DNA of 64,000 nt from JAAELZ01 sp965237485. Lineage in GTDB: Bacteria > Pseudomonadota > Gammaproteobacteria > Arenicellales > Poriferihabitantaceae. Below, piece after piece: positions 18,453 through 28,584 of the stretch (the stretch's first letter is position 1; each line of letters starts with the position of its first letter). Under the pieces are notes generated by a model. It saw only the letters and a list, made by a program, of their open reading frames with translations, had not been told where the DNA came from and did no database searches. The position numbers were made by a program, and so were the translations under genes. The DNA is taken from contig CBDEFQ010000009.1 of the NCBI GenBank assembly GCA_965237485.1, forward strand, positions 1,364,001 through 1,428,000, in the 5' to 3' direction.

Positions 18453-20000
18453 ATGAAACCCAAGAAGGTCACTATGTTAAAACTCAAAGACATTCTGCGC
18501 TTGCACTATGAGGCGCAACTATCCTCCCGTAAAATCGCGCTCAGCTTAAACCTGTCACGCAGCGCCGTATCCAAATATCTCGTCAGAGCAACAAATGCCC
18601 AATTAAGCTGGCCCCTGCCAGCAGGCATGGATGAACAACAGCTGCAGGCGATATTAAAGCCGCCCAAATGCAGAGGCCCTGCCACTGCTTTATTGTGTGA
18701 GCCAGACTTTGCACAAATATCAGTTGAACGGTCTCGTAAAGGGATGACTCGCCAATTACTGTGGGAAGAATACGCCGAGCATCATCCAGTCAACCATTAC
18801 AGCTATTCTCGCTTCACGGTGTTGTTCGGTCAGTGGCGCAAGAAGCAAAGAATCTCGATGCGCCAGACTCATATTGCTGGAGATAAACTGTTTGTTGATT
18901 ATGCTGGTTTAACCTTAGGTATTATTGATGCTCGTACGGGTGAAGCACGCCCTGCCCAAGTATTCGTTTCAGTGCTCGGAGTCAGTTCCTATACCTACGC
19001 CGAGGCCACATGGACACAGAGCTTGCCTGACTGGATAGGCTCACACGTTCGCGCCTTTGAATTTTATGGCGGTGTTACTCAAACAGTGGTGCCCGATAAC
19101 CTCAAGAGTGCTGTTTCTAAAGCCGGTCGTTATGACCCCGAACTCAACCCCAGCTATGCACAATTAGCCGCCTATTACGGTGTGGCGGTGATGCCTGCCA
19201 GACCTTATAAGCCTAAGGATAAATCTAAAGCCGAGGTGGGCGTACAGATTGTCGAACGCTGGATCATGATGCGGCTGCGCAAGCTGCAATTGTTTAGTTT
19301 GGCTGAGGCTAATCAAGCTATTCGAGAATTGCTAGATGATCTAAACAATCGCCCCTTTAAACAACGCCCGGGTTCTCGCCGCTCACAGTTTGAATCAATT
19401 GATAAGCCTGCTCTTAAATCATTGCCTGGCACGCCTTATAGCTATCGCCATGTAGTAAAAGCACGGGCGCACATCGATTATCACGTTAGCTATGATGGAC
19501 ATCATTACTCGGTTCCCTATTAATTGCGCGGAGAGGCAGTAATGTTACACGTGGGCGAGCACTGTATTGATGTGTTCTACCAAGGCAAGGGGGTCGCGCA
19601 ACATCCGCGAGCAATGGGCCAAGGCGGACACACAACCCATGTCGCTCACATGCCTAAAGCTCATGCTAAACACCAAGAGTGGACGCCTGACCGGTTTCTT
19701 AATTGGGCAAGTCAGGTCGGTGCGGCGACAGAGCGCGTGGTGCGTTATCAATTAGAAAATCGCCCCATCCAGAACATGGTTATCGTGCTTGTTTGGGCAT
19801 TCTTAACCTTGCCAAGAAATACGGCAAGACGCGTTTAGAGAATGCCTGTTTACGCGCAGAGAAGAGTGGCGGCCTGCATTACAAACACCTTGCATCAATA
19901 CTACAAACCCGTCTCGACAAGCTACCTACCGAACCCGATAAGCAACAGACTTTGCCAAGCACCCATGCCAATGTGCGCGGAGCCGATTACTACCATTAAC
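18453..20000 (+). pseudogene. istA: istA transposase (IS21), nonsense and frameshift
   Basis: The 18453-19523 frame has an HTH (LSSRKIALSLNLSRSAVSKY) and an rve core with GDKLFVDYAGLTLGI and TQTVVPDNLKSAVSKAG. It ends at TAA (19521-19523), where the homologous residue after HYSVPY is expected to be Gln; the frame resumes at once with LRGEAVMLHVGEHCIDVFYQ. A second lesion, one missing C near 19765, moves the last part (PEHGYRACLGILNLAKKYGK) to another frame. Confidence 0.88.
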
Positions 20001-20037
20001 CCAAACCATTTCATCTATAACCAACAGGAAAATACTA

Positions 20038-20782
20038 TGACTCCACAACAAACCCTTACCCAACTGAATGAATTACGCCTAACGGGCATGGCCGAGCAAC
20101 TGTGCTATCAGTTCGACCCACCTAACACTTATGATGAGCTGGGCTTTATCGAACGACTCAGTTTGCTCGTAAACCACGAGGCCACCGTGCGGGATAACCG
20201 CAAAGTCACGCGTTTACTCAAGCAAGCGAAGTTACGATATCGTGCCCAAGCAGACGACATCGATTACCGAACTAGACGAGGTTTACACAAAGACACGGTA
20301 GCGCAGTTACTGCCCTAGACGGGGTAAACAAAAGCCGCAATGTCATCATCCAGGGCCCTACAGGCACCGGCAAAACCTTCTTGGCCTGTGTGTTAGGACA
20401 AGCGGCTTGTGAGCACGGCATTAGCACAAAATATATTCGTGCTAGCCGCTTATTTGAAGCAATGACCTTGAGCCATGGTGATGGCAGTTACACCAAGCTA
20501 CTGGCACAAATAGCAAAAATCAAACTATTGATTATCGATGACTGGGGCTTGGATACACTGACTCAGCAAAACCGTAATGACCGATTAGAAATAATAGAAG
20601 ATCGCCACGGTAATGGCGCCACCTTAATCACCAGTCAATTGCCCACACAACATTGGCATGATGCGATTGGTGAAGCCACTTTGGCTGATGCGATTCTGGA
20701 TCGCTTATTACACAACGCGCACAAAATACAATTAGAGGGGGAATCGATGAGAAAAATCCAGTCACAACAGAGCAAAGTGTAG
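20038..20782 (+). pseudogene. istB: istB helper ATPase (IS21), frameshifted
   Basis: The N-terminal part MTPQQTLTQLNELRLTGMAE runs in one frame to about 20318. The AAA+ domain with Walker A GPTGTGKT and LLIIDDWGLD continues in another frame to 20782. One missing base near 20310 (in VAQLTALDG) explains the shift. Confidence 0.88.
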
Positions 20783-22327
20783 CCACTTTACGTTAAAATC
20801 ACTTGACCGTTTGAAGGCTTGGTGCAAGTGGCCACGCTTCGTAAAATTCGGTGGCCACGGTTGTAAAAATACGCAAAACACGGCGCATTCGTTGAAGAAC
20901 TGGTCGAGAACAATGCCAAACAAGTGGTCATTTATGATCACAGCGAAGACCAAGTATTAGATTTCAATAAACTGCTTAGCAAACAACCACTCGGTACCCA
21001 CGTTTACGTGTGCGGCCCTCACCGCATGGTGGAAGACGTATTGCGTATTGCTGAAAGCCGAGGTTGGCCACAGTCTGCTGTCCACAGTGAAGAGTTTAAA
21101 GTGCCTGACGCCCCCGGGCCAGCCGTTTACCGTTAAACTGGCTCATTCACAACGTAAGGTGCACGTTAGCGAACGTGAGAGTTTATTAGAAGCACTAGAA
21201 CGATCTGTTGAAGTACCCTATTCTTGTCGCGGTGGAGCCTGTGGTTTTTGTAAAACGGGCGTGGTGTCGGGGCAACCCGAGCATCGTGACTATTACCTTA
21301 CCGATGAAGAAAAAGCCGCCAATAACTGCGTCATGCCATGCATATCCAGAGCTAACGACGACGACCTTGTTCTTAATTTATAACGCCACGCAAAACACCA
21401 CTTCAATGACTATCGCTATTAAACCTGCGCAAACCATGCGCGGAAAATTCACTTATAGAAATAGCCCCGAGGCTTTAAAACGCTCCCCATTTCCTTTTCC
21501 AGAAGACGAGTACATGTACAGCGTTAATATGGAAATGCATGACGGCGGGGACTCAGGGTCAATTTTCGAGCACGCTTTTGACATTGACGAGCATTATCTG
21601 TCTGAAATGGAAGAGCGCCGATTAGTACTGGAGAAAGACCCCAATCGTTACGCCTCTCTACCGCATATGGACTTACATCAGTGGGATGTATTTGAGCTCA
21701 TCATGGAGTCCAATTCTCGAGATTATCCTGAGCATTTTTCACTAAGCAAAGACGGTGACAACTGGGTTTGGGAGAACAAACCGCTAGGCATTAAAGACAG
21801 CTTCGTGTTTGGCGACAAAAGCACCCTACCCTACGCGCCGCTAGAGTATATTGCGCGCCAATGCCAAGGTGATTTAGTGGTACTAGATCAACGAGAAAAT
21901 GACCTTTTCGCAGACTCTCTGGTTGCCACGAGCGTGGCTGATTGGAGCGGCAATTTCGATGTCGGTATGTCTTTTAGCCAATGGCATGGCCCCGTTCCAG
22001 TTGCTCATGAACTGGGGGTATTTGACCGTGCCTTAAAGTATTTATTAATGATTCGTTTAGGCCAACCTGTGCGAAGATTAAACTGGACATTAACCATCAA
22101 CCCTCGCATGGACAGCTCACCAGAGATGTATCATGAATGGGGGGTTGATAGATCGACAGTGACGACCGAAAATGCCGGCCAGCTGGTTCACTTACGAGTT
22201 GAACTACAAGGGCTATTCCGCCTGCCCCGCAGTAATGGCATGTTATTCAGTGTGCGTGGGTATTTAGCCTCAATGGAAGATTTGTGCAACACCAACCCAC
22301 AATGGGGTAAGCGGTTGTACAAAATAA

Positions 22328-23601
22328 CACTGCTGTCCCGTTAACACTAAAGAAACAGGCCTGATTTTCTCTCAATTTGATAAAATACGTTTAGCGATAA
22401 ACCGTTGAATCAAATAGGAAAATCAGACCATGTCACATTGTAATACCGTTCTAAATCAAATACTCAAAATTGTTCCGAGACATGAATTCGAGGCACTCGC
22501 AATTCAACATCATTCGGGGCGTTCATTCCGCAGAGCGTCTCGTTGGTCACAGTTCGTGAGCCTGACTATAGCTCAATTGACTGGCCGTCATAGCTTGCGT
22601 GATATTGTTGATAATGTCAGCACTCAATCACACCGCTTGTATCATCCTGGTAGTGCCGTGTTAACGCGGTCCAATCTTTCACGCATCAATGAGAACAAGC
22701 CTTCGAGCCTTTATGAAGCGCTATTCTCTCAATTACTCAAGCGCTGTCAGAGCAAAACGCCAGGGCATAACTTTCGTTTCAAGAATCCCCTGTATTCGCT
22801 GGACTCATCTACCATTGATCTGTGCTTATCGGTTTTCCCATGGGCAGACTTTCGATCAACTAAAGGGGCAATCAAACTGCATGTAGGCCTGAATCATGAT
22901 GGTTACTTACCTGAGTTTGTTAATATCACCGAGGGTAAATGTGCTGATGTTACTGCAGGCAGGAAAGTAGCTTTCCCGAAAGGCAGCATTGTAGTTATTG
23001 ACCGTGGATACAACGACTATGCCTGGTATAAGCAATTGAATGACAAGGGAATATACTTTGTCACACGATTAAAGAAGAATGCTGCATACCGCCTTATCAA
23101 GCGACATAGTGTACGCAAGGGAACGGGACTTAGCAGTGATCAAACGATTGAATTCACGGGGGTCAAAGCAGCAAAGGAGTGTTCGATTCGATTACGCCGT
23201 ATTGGTTATCGCGATGCCACTACAGGCAAGCATTATGTGTTTTTAACCAACCACTTTAAGCTCAGTGCTCAAACTATCGCCGATATTTATAAAGCCAGAT
23301 GGCAGGTGGAATTATTCTTCAAGTGGATCAAGCAGAACTTAAAGGTGAAGTCATTTATCGGCACCAGCAAGAACGCAGTATTGGCCCAAATATGGATTGC
23401 GTTATGTATTTACCTAATACTGATGTTCATCAAATTGCAGTCGAAGGCGGGCAAAACGATGCAACAAATATTGAGGGTATTGCAGCTTAATTTGTTTGAA
23501 AAACGTGATTTAATGGCACTGTTGCGAGGGAACCCGATGCATCACCCAAACCTTAACCCTAATCAATTTTCGTTGCTGTGAAAGTTAACGGGACAGCAGT
23601 G
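22328..23601 (+). mobile_element. IS4-family insertion sequence, copy 2 (inside dmmC)
   Basis: 1274 bp, nearly identical to the copy at 14633-15906 with the same ends. It is flanked by a perfect 9-bp duplication ACAAAATAA (22319-22327 and 23602-23610). Removal of the element and one repeat restores the dmmC reading frame. Confidence 0.95.
22430..23581 (+). CDS. IS4-family transposase, copy 2
   Basis: 383 aa, four residues different from copy 1, with the same DDE residues and YREK signature, and apparently intact. Near identity to copy 1 points to recent movement. Confidence 0.95.
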   Translation: MSHCNTVLNQILKIVPRHEFEALAIQHHSGRSFRRASRWSQFVSLTIAQLTGRHSLRDIVDNVSTQSHRLYHPGSAVLTRSNLSRINENKPSSLYEALFSQLLKRCQSKTPGHNFRFKNPLYSLDSSTIDLCLSVFPWADFRSTKGAIKLHVGLNHDGYLPEFVNITEGKCADVTAGRKVAFPKGSIVVIDRGYNDYAWYKQLNDKGIYFVTRLKKNAAYRLIKRHSVRKGTGLSSDQTIEFTGVKAAKECSIRLRRIGYRDATTGKHYVFLTNHFKLSAQTIADIYKARWQVELFFKWIKQNLKVKSFIGTSKNAVLAQIWIALCIYLILMFIKLQSKAGKTMQQILRVLQLNLFEKRDLMALLRGNPMHHPNLNPNQFSLL

Positions 23602-23762
23602 ACAAAATAATAAAAAACTTACACCCCAAATTAGCAGATTACAAAGGCATTACGCCTTATCGTAAAGAACTGATTACTTGGTTATCTCAATACCAGTAAT
23701 TTCCTTTTCTAAGCGGCTTATAAACCGCACAAGTTAAGATACGGGTGTTGAAACTGCCCTAT

Positions 23763-24251
23763 TTAGCTGCAGAAGTGGCGCAATACAACGCCCGGTTTAT
23801 GCAGGGTCGCACCCAAGCGTCGATTAAATTTTAAGGCTTCATGGTTATCGATGTCCGCTAACCACTCGACATAAGTACACTCACGCTACTTGGCTATCTC
23901 CTTAATTCTAGCCAACATCATTTGGCCATAACCTTGATTACGATATCTAGGATCAACGAACAAATCTTCTAAATGTAGCACCGGCGCATCATACTGCGCC
24001 GAGTAACGTACCGAGAAAATGACATAACTGACTATTAATTCATCAACTACACCTAAGTGACAATCAAAGCATTTTTGCTCTGAAAAGCCAAATTTTCTAA
24101 ATGAGCTTTTTTTGCTTTTTACTTCCGCCGCTGAAGCACTAGTGACTCTGGCATAGTCATCCAGCAGTTTGGTAACGCCTGCAGAATCTGCAGGCGTAGC
24201 GGCTCGAATCACTAATTTTATCGATTGATCAAATGAAAGTGATTTATACAT
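23763..24251 (-). pseudogene. GNAT-family acetyltransferase with in-frame TAG
   Basis: The frame starts at 24251 and overlaps the last 8 bp of gmaS. It shows a GNAT fold with LHLEDLFVDPRYRNQGYGQM, the acetyl-CoA loop, and stops at TAG (23886-23888). The same frame continues for 41 residues (RECTYVEWLADIDNHEALKF then NRRLGA) to TAA at 23763, giving the expected 162-aa length. A CAG-to-TAG change is the simplest explanation. It is the last gene of the set B operon; its substrate is unknown. Confidence 0.75.
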
Positions 24252-25551
24252 CTAGTGCGTTTTCTCGCTCCCACTGAGTAAAATGTGAGCAATAAGAATT
24301 CCACTCTTGCATACGCATTTTCACATAGGCCTTAGAAAACTCCAACCCTAAGGCATTTTGTAGTCCCTTGTCTTTTTCAAAAGCCCGTAAAGCGTCGAGT
24401 AAATTAAGCGGCAATAGTGGCGCGCCTTTTACTTTATGGCCCTCCTTATACATATCAATGTCATAACGTTTGCCTGGATCAAGCTCGTTACGAATGCCGT
24501 CTAAGCCCGCCGCCAAAATAACCGCCTGCAATAGATAAGGGTTCGCCGCGCCATCAGCTAAACGGAACTCGAAGCGCCCTGGAGCAGGAACACGCACCAT
24601 GTGAGTGCGGTTATTACCGGTCCAAGTCACCGAATTCGGTGCCCACGTTGCGCCGGACATAGTACGCGGCGCATTGATGCGCTTGTATGAGTTAACCGTC
24701 GGGTTGGTGATCGCTGCCAAGGCCGAAGCATGCTTCATAATGCCGCCTAAGAAATGACGGCCTTTGTCTGCTAGACCTAATTCTTTAGAATCATCTGCGA
24801 ATAAATTTACTTTGCCGGCCATGTCCCATACAGAAACATGAGCATGACAACCATTGCCCGTTAAACCTTCAATCGGTTTAGGCATAAAAGTAGCGCGCAA
24901 ACCGTGCTTTTCAGCAACCGACTTGGTCATAAATTTAAAAAATGAGTGCTTATCAGCGGTGATCAATACGTCATCGTATTCCCAGTTCATTTCGAACTGG
25001 CCGTTGGCGTCTTCGTGGTCGTTTTGATAAGGCTTCCAACCCATCTCCAACATGTAATCGCAAATCTCCGTAATAACGTCATAGCGGCGCATGACCGCTT
25101 GCTGGTCATAGCATGACTTTTCAGCGGTATCGAATTTATCCGCAATTTGATCGCCTTCTGGGGTGAGCAAAAAGAATTCTGCTTCTACGCCCGTTTTAAC
25201 ACGAAGCCCTAGTTCAGATGCTTCGTCGATCAACTTATTCAATACATTACGCGGTGCTTGGTCAACAGTCTTACCTTCCATCATGCAGTTACCTGCTAAC
25301 CACGCCACTTCTGGCTTCCAAGGTAGTTGAATAACCGAATCAGCATCCGGTAGTGACAACATATCTGGGTGCGCAGGCGTTAAGTCAAGCCAAGTGGCGA
25401 AACCAGCAAAGCCCGCTCCGTTCTTTTGCATTTCTGCAATTGCAGCTGCCGGCACTAATTTGGCGCGCTGACCACCGAACAAATCGGTGTAAGTCACCAT
25501 AAAGTACTTAACGCCTTTGTCTTTTGCAAATTTTGTCAAATCTATAGCCAT
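24244..25551 (-). CDS. gmaS: Gamma-glutamylmethylamide synthetase (type III glutamine-synthetase-like)
   Basis: 435 aa, the normal length for GmaS/GlnT. It starts MAIDLTKFAKDKGVKYFMVT and has TGVEAEFFLLTPEGD near residue 120, DHEDANGQFEMNWEYDD near 178, TGNGCHAHVSVWD near 230 and RVPAPGRFEFRLADGAANPY near 320. It uses ATP to join monomethylamine (or ammonia) to glutamate. Its place after mgsA-mgsB-mgsC in one operon with an amt gene supports the methylamine substrate. GlnT-type glutamine synthetases are close relatives, so substrate is inferred from context. Confidence 0.88.
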   Translation of the reverse strand: MAIDLTKFAKDKGVKYFMVTYTDLFGGQRAKLVPAAAIAEMQKNGAGFAGFATWLDLTPAHPDMLSLPDADSVIQLPWKPEVAWLAGNCMMEGKTVDQAPRNVLNKLIDEASELGLRVKTGVEAEFFLLTPEGDQIADKFDTAEKSCYDQQAVMRRYDVITEICDYMLEMGWKPYQNDHEDANGQFEMNWEYDDVLITADKHSFFKFMTKSVAEKHGLRATFMPKPIEGLTGNGCHAHVSVWDMAGKVNLFADDSKELGLADKGRHFLGGIMKHASALAAITNPTVNSYKRINAPRTMSGATWAPNSVTWTGNNRTHMVRVPAPGRFEFRLADGAANPYLLQAVILAAGLDGIRNELDPGKRYDIDMYKEGHKVKGAPLLPLNLLDALRAFEKDKGLQNALGLEFSKAYVKMRMQEWNSYCSHFTQWERENALDV

Positions 25552-25603
25552 GATATCTCTCTCTTAATATAGTTGTATTGTTAGGTTTTCAGTTGAGCGG
25601 TTA

Positions 25604-26947
25604 TTAATAACCGCCCTTTCCTGGAACCCAGTTAGTACCTGCTAAAGGCACACCTGACATCGCGGCCGCCTCAACAGTTAAGGCACACATATCTTCTGGC
25701 TCTAAATTTAGTACGTGGCTTTTACCGCATGCGCGCGCCATAGTCTGAACTTCGAGTGCCATCACCTTAAGGTAATTGGACAATCGACGCCCGCCTAATT
25801 CAGGGTCAAAGCGTTTCATTAACTCAGGGTCTTGCGTGGTGATGCCCGCAGGGTCTAATCCTTCGTGCCAATCATCATAAGCGCCAGCCGTCGTGCCTAA
25901 CTCGTTGTATTCTGATTCCCATTTAGGGTCGTTATCACCGATGGCAATTAATGCGCCTGTACCGATAGATACCGCATCCGCACCTAATGCCAGTGCCTTA
26001 CCTACATCAGCGCCGTTGCGAATACCGCCTGAAACGATTAACTGTACTTCACGGTGCATGCCTAAGTCTTGTAACGCCTGAACAGCAGGGCGAATACAAG
26101 CTAAGATAGGCTGACCAACGTGCTCAATAAATACTTCTTGGGTTGCCGCGGTGCCGCCTTGCATGCCGTCTAATACCACAACATCAGTGCCCGCTTTGAT
26201 GGCCAGTGCAGTATCGTAATACGGCCTTGCCCCCCCTACTTTAATGTAGATAGGTTTTTCCCAATTGGTGATTTCGCGCAATTCAAGAATTTTAATTTCT
26301 AAATCATCAGGGCCTGTCCAATCTGGATGACGACAAGCAGAATGCTGGTCGATGCCCTTTGGCAAGTTACGTATATGCGCCACGCGGTCAGAAATTTTCT
26401 GCCCTAGCAACATACCGCCACCCCCTGGCTTGGCACCTTGACCGACAACTACCTCGATGGCATCAGCGCGGCGTAGGTCATTCGGGTTCATACCGTAACG
26501 TGATGGCAAGTACTGATATACAAGCTTAGATGAATGACCCCGTTCTTCTTCTGTCATCCCGCCGTCACCAGTGGTAGTCGACGTACCGGCTGCGGTAGCA
26601 CCACGGCCCAATGCTTCTTTGGCACCGCCAGACAACGAGCCAAAGCTCATGCCCGCAATGGTGATTGGAATATCTAACTCAATTGGCTTTTTCGCGTAGC
26701 GCGTTCCGAGGACCACATTGGTTTCGCACTTTTCACGATAGCCTTCAAGCGCGTAGCGTGATATCGACGCCCCTAAGAAGGTTAAGTCGTCAAAGTGAGG
26801 AAGACGGCGCTTACTCCCGCCGCCGCGGATATCATAAATGCCGGTCGCTGCAGCGCGGCGAATTTCCGAATTAGTATATTCGTCGAAAGTCCAAGCCTGT
26901 CTTGGAAGGGTATTGGGTTTATCTTGGGGTTTGTCAGTCATGCTCAT
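25604..26947 (-). CDS. mgsC: N-methylglutamate synthase subunit C (FMN glutamate-synthase domain), set B
   Basis: 447 aa with TIAGMSFGSLSGGAKEALGR near residue 95, GDGGMTEEERGHSSK near 125, VLDGMQGGTAATQEVF near 258 and VSGGIRNGADVGKALALGAD near 305. These are the FMN barrel motifs. At the place where the set A paralogue has CYHCHTGRCPVG, this protein has YDDWHEGLDPAG, so no Fe-S cysteines. It makes N-methylglutamate from the methylamine group and 2-oxoglutarate. It lies 5 bp after mgsB and 52 bp before gmaS. Confidence 0.88.
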   Translation of the reverse strand: MSMTDKPQDKPNTLPRQAWTFDEYTNSEIRRAAATGIYDIRGGGSKRRLPHFDDLTFLGASISRYALEGYREKCETNVVLGTRYAKKPIELDIPITIAGMSFGSLSGGAKEALGRGATAAGTSTTTGDGGMTEEERGHSSKLVYQYLPSRYGMNPNDLRRADAIEVVVGQGAKPGGGGMLLGQKISDRVAHIRNLPKGIDQHSACRHPDWTGPDDLEIKILELREITNWEKPIYIKVGGARPYYDTALAIKAGTDVVVLDGMQGGTAATQEVFIEHVGQPILACIRPAVQALQDLGMHREVQLIVSGGIRNGADVGKALALGADAVSIGTGALIAIGDNDPKWESEYNELGTTAGAYDDWHEGLDPAGITTQDPELMKRFDPELGGRRLSNYLKVMALEVQTMARACGKSHVLNLEPEDMCALTVEAAAMSGVPLAGTNWVPGKGGY

Positions 26948-26952
26948 ATCCT

Positions 26953-27624
26953 CTAGTAGGTGCCTACGTTGTCAATATTGAAGTTGTACAGCGTTCTTGC
27001 TGAACCGTACCGCGTGAATTCTTCTGCTTTCGCATCCGCACCACTGCGCTCCAATAAATCAGTCAATGTAGCGATGTGCTCTGGACGCATTTCTTTTTTA
27101 ATGCAGTCCGCGCCTAAACTTTTCACCTCACCGCGTACGTATAGCCCTGCTTCATAGCAGGAATCGCCTAAGGCATCACCCGCGTCACCTAATACCACTA
27201 GGTTTCCAGATTGCGCCATAAAAGCTGACATGTGGCCGATATTGCCGTGAACAACGATGTCTACGCCTTTCATAGAAATACCACAGCGTGAAGAAGCGTT
27301 GCCTTTGATCACCAACAATCCACCGTGAGCAGTCGCTCCCGCGTACTGACTGGCATTGCCATCAACAATCACTGAACCAGACATCATATTTTCAGCCACA
27401 CCTGGACCAACGGAACCAGTTACACGCACAGTGGCGTTTTGATTCATACCGCCGCAATAATAGCCAGTAGAGCCATCAATGGTGACATCGATATTACTTT
27501 TTAGGCCAACGGCTAACGCGTGACTACCTTTTGAGTTAATCACTTCATACTCGCCAGCTTCAGCCGCTTGTAGAGTAGAGTTAAGTTCTCTTAAATCTTG
27601 TTTTTCTAAATTAATTGTGTGCAT
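26953..27624 (-). CDS. mgsB: N-methylglutamate synthase subunit B (GXGXG domain), set B
   Basis: I choose the start at 27624 (MHTINLEKQDLRELNSTLQA), giving 223 aa, the usual GlxC length; the longer upstream frame overlaps mgsA heavily and is unlikely. Glycine repeats: GSTGYYCGGMNQNA, GSVGPGVAENMMSG, ASQYAGATAHGG, GNIGHMSAFMAQSG and GDALGDSCYEAG. It is the beta-helix subunit of the synthase. It overlaps the end of mgsA by 14 bp. Confidence 0.88.
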   Translation of the reverse strand: MHTINLEKQDLRELNSTLQAAEAGEYEVINSKGSHALAVGLKSNIDVTIDGSTGYYCGGMNQNATVRVTGSVGPGVAENMMSGSVIVDGNASQYAGATAHGGLLVIKGNASSRCGISMKGVDIVVHGNIGHMSAFMAQSGNLVVLGDAGDALGDSCYEAGLYVRGEVKSLGADCIKKEMRPEHIATLTDLLERSGADAKAEEFTRYGSARTLYNFNIDNVGTY

Positions 27625-28522
27625 CTTGATGCTCCCAAAAATAAACTGTTGCAGGCTCTGGCTCCCATACTTTGGCATTTTCGATACCAGGCAAATTAAC
27701 CAACGCTCTGTACTCTGAACCAAATGCAACGTATTGATCTGTCTCAGCAAGTACTGCTGGTTTACAGGCAATCGGATCACGTACCACGCCAAAACCGTCT
27801 TTAGTGCCGACTACGAAGGTGTAAAAGCCGTCTAAATCTTCTAGGCCGGCTTCTAAGGCCTCACCTAAATTGCTACCGCCTTGCATCTGGTGGCTTAAAT
27901 AAGCCGCCGCTACTTCGGTATCATTTTCTGTTTCAAATGTCATGCCTTCGCGTATGAGTTGACGGCGTAGACTGTTGTGATTTGACATCGAACCGTTATG
28001 CACCAAACATTGGTCAACGCCTGTAGAGAATGGATGTGCGCCCAGCGTAGTCACCGCTGACTCAGTTGCCATACGGGTATGACCAATAGCATGGCTACCA
28101 CTCATTTCTTCTAATTTAAAGCGTGCTGCCACATCAACGGGCAAACCCACTTCTTTATATATTTCAATCGTGTCGCCCGCGCTCATCACGCGCACATTTG
28201 GGCGAACGTCGGCAAGTGCAACGCGCGCTGCTGAAACGCAATCAGCTGGCAAATTAATCACCGCATGCGTATCAATCACAGCCACTGACACCTTTTTACC
28301 AATCGCTTTGCTTAAATCAGCTGCTAGGTTTTCATAATCATCCGCACCAGTATCTGATTGCACGGTAATTTTAGAAGCACCTTCGTCTTCTGCACCGTAA
28401 ATCGCAATACCCGCACTATCAGGCCCTCGATCAGTCATGGTCACCAACATATCTGAAAGCATTTGCCCCAGCTGCGGTTCCAAAGACTTATCTTTTAAAA
28501 ATAATCCGACGATTCCACACAT
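27611..28522 (-). CDS. mgsA: N-methylglutamate synthase subunit A (class II amidotransferase), set B
   Basis: 303 aa beginning MCGIVGLFLKDKS, with Cys2 the nucleophile after Met removal. Motifs are MTDRGPDSAGIAIYG, GHTRMATESAVTTLGAHPF, CLVHNGSMSNHNSLRR and ENDTEVAAAYLSHQ. It would release methylamine from gamma-glutamylmethylamide for the synthase. It follows the small membrane protein gene after a 126-bp gap that holds two hairpins. Confidence 0.88.
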   Translation of the reverse strand: MCGIVGLFLKDKSLEPQLGQMLSDMLVTMTDRGPDSAGIAIYGAEDEGASKITVQSDTGADDYENLAADLSKAIGKKVSVAVIDTHAVINLPADCVSAARVALADVRPNVRVMSAGDTIEIYKEVGLPVDVAARFKLEEMSGSHAIGHTRMATESAVTTLGAHPFSTGVDQCLVHNGSMSNHNSLRRQLIREGMTFETENDTEVAAAYLSHQMQGGSNLGEALEAGLEDLDGFYTFVVGTKDGFGVVRDPIACKPAVLAETDQYVAFGSEYRALVNLPGIENAKVWEPEPATVYFWEHQDAHN

Positions 28523-28584
28523 TAGTTTTAAACTCCACTCGTAAGTTTTTCAGAGGCGAAATAATTCGCCAAATTAATTTGAAT

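Larger units (their letters stand above)
18266..20875 (+). mobile_element. IS21-family element, decayed
   Basis: 2610 bp with terminal inverted repeats TGCATATTTTTACC... and the complement of ...GTAAAAATACGCA, plus inner GTGGCCA repeats typical of multiple terminal repeats in IS21. It is flanked by AAACAC (18260-18265 and 20876-20881). It carries istA and istB, both broken, so it cannot move by itself. Confidence 0.9.
17804..21383 (+). pseudogene. dmmB: Dimethylamine monooxygenase reductase, split by IS21 and frameshifted
   Basis: The original gene is 17804-18265 joined in frame to 20882-21383, which would give about 320 aa. The parts are a flavin domain (RRSYKNPYSLVRN), an NAD domain (HLFIAGGVGITPFMAF; HVYVCGPHRMVED) and a C-terminal 2Fe-2S ferredoxin (SCRGGACGFCKTGVVSG; NNCVMPCIS), a phthalate-dioxygenase-reductase type layout. 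It would pass NAD(P)H electrons to the heme component. Two lesions are visible. One is a 2610-bp IS21 element after residue His in GVRNAKH, with a 6-bp duplication AAACAC. The other is one extra base in the C/G run near 21110, which shifts the ferredoxin domain out of frame. A functional reductase cannot be made as written. Confidence 0.85.
21406..23699 (+). pseudogene. dmmC: Heme-dependent oxidative N-demethylase (DUF3445/HODM), 3' end split by IS4
   Basis: The original gene is 21406-22327 joined to 23611-23699, about 336 aa. It starts MTIAIKPAQTMRGKFTYRNS and shows VFELIMESNSRDYPEHFSL, VWENKPLGIKDSF and AHELGVFDRALKYLLMIRLG, features of the heme-dependent oxidative N-demethylase alpha-like family. 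It would be the oxygen-activating component that demethylates dimethylamine. The IS4 copy 2 cuts it after KRLYK-I, replacing the last roughly 30 residues (IKNLHPKLADYKGITPYRKE then LITWLSQYQ) with TLLSR. The rest is intact, so partial function cannot be excluded. Confidence 0.8.

Noticed and set aside
26953..27792. Longer mgsB start at 27792
   Set aside because: It would overlap mgsA by 180 bp and add an unrelated N-terminus; the ATG at 27624 fits the family length.
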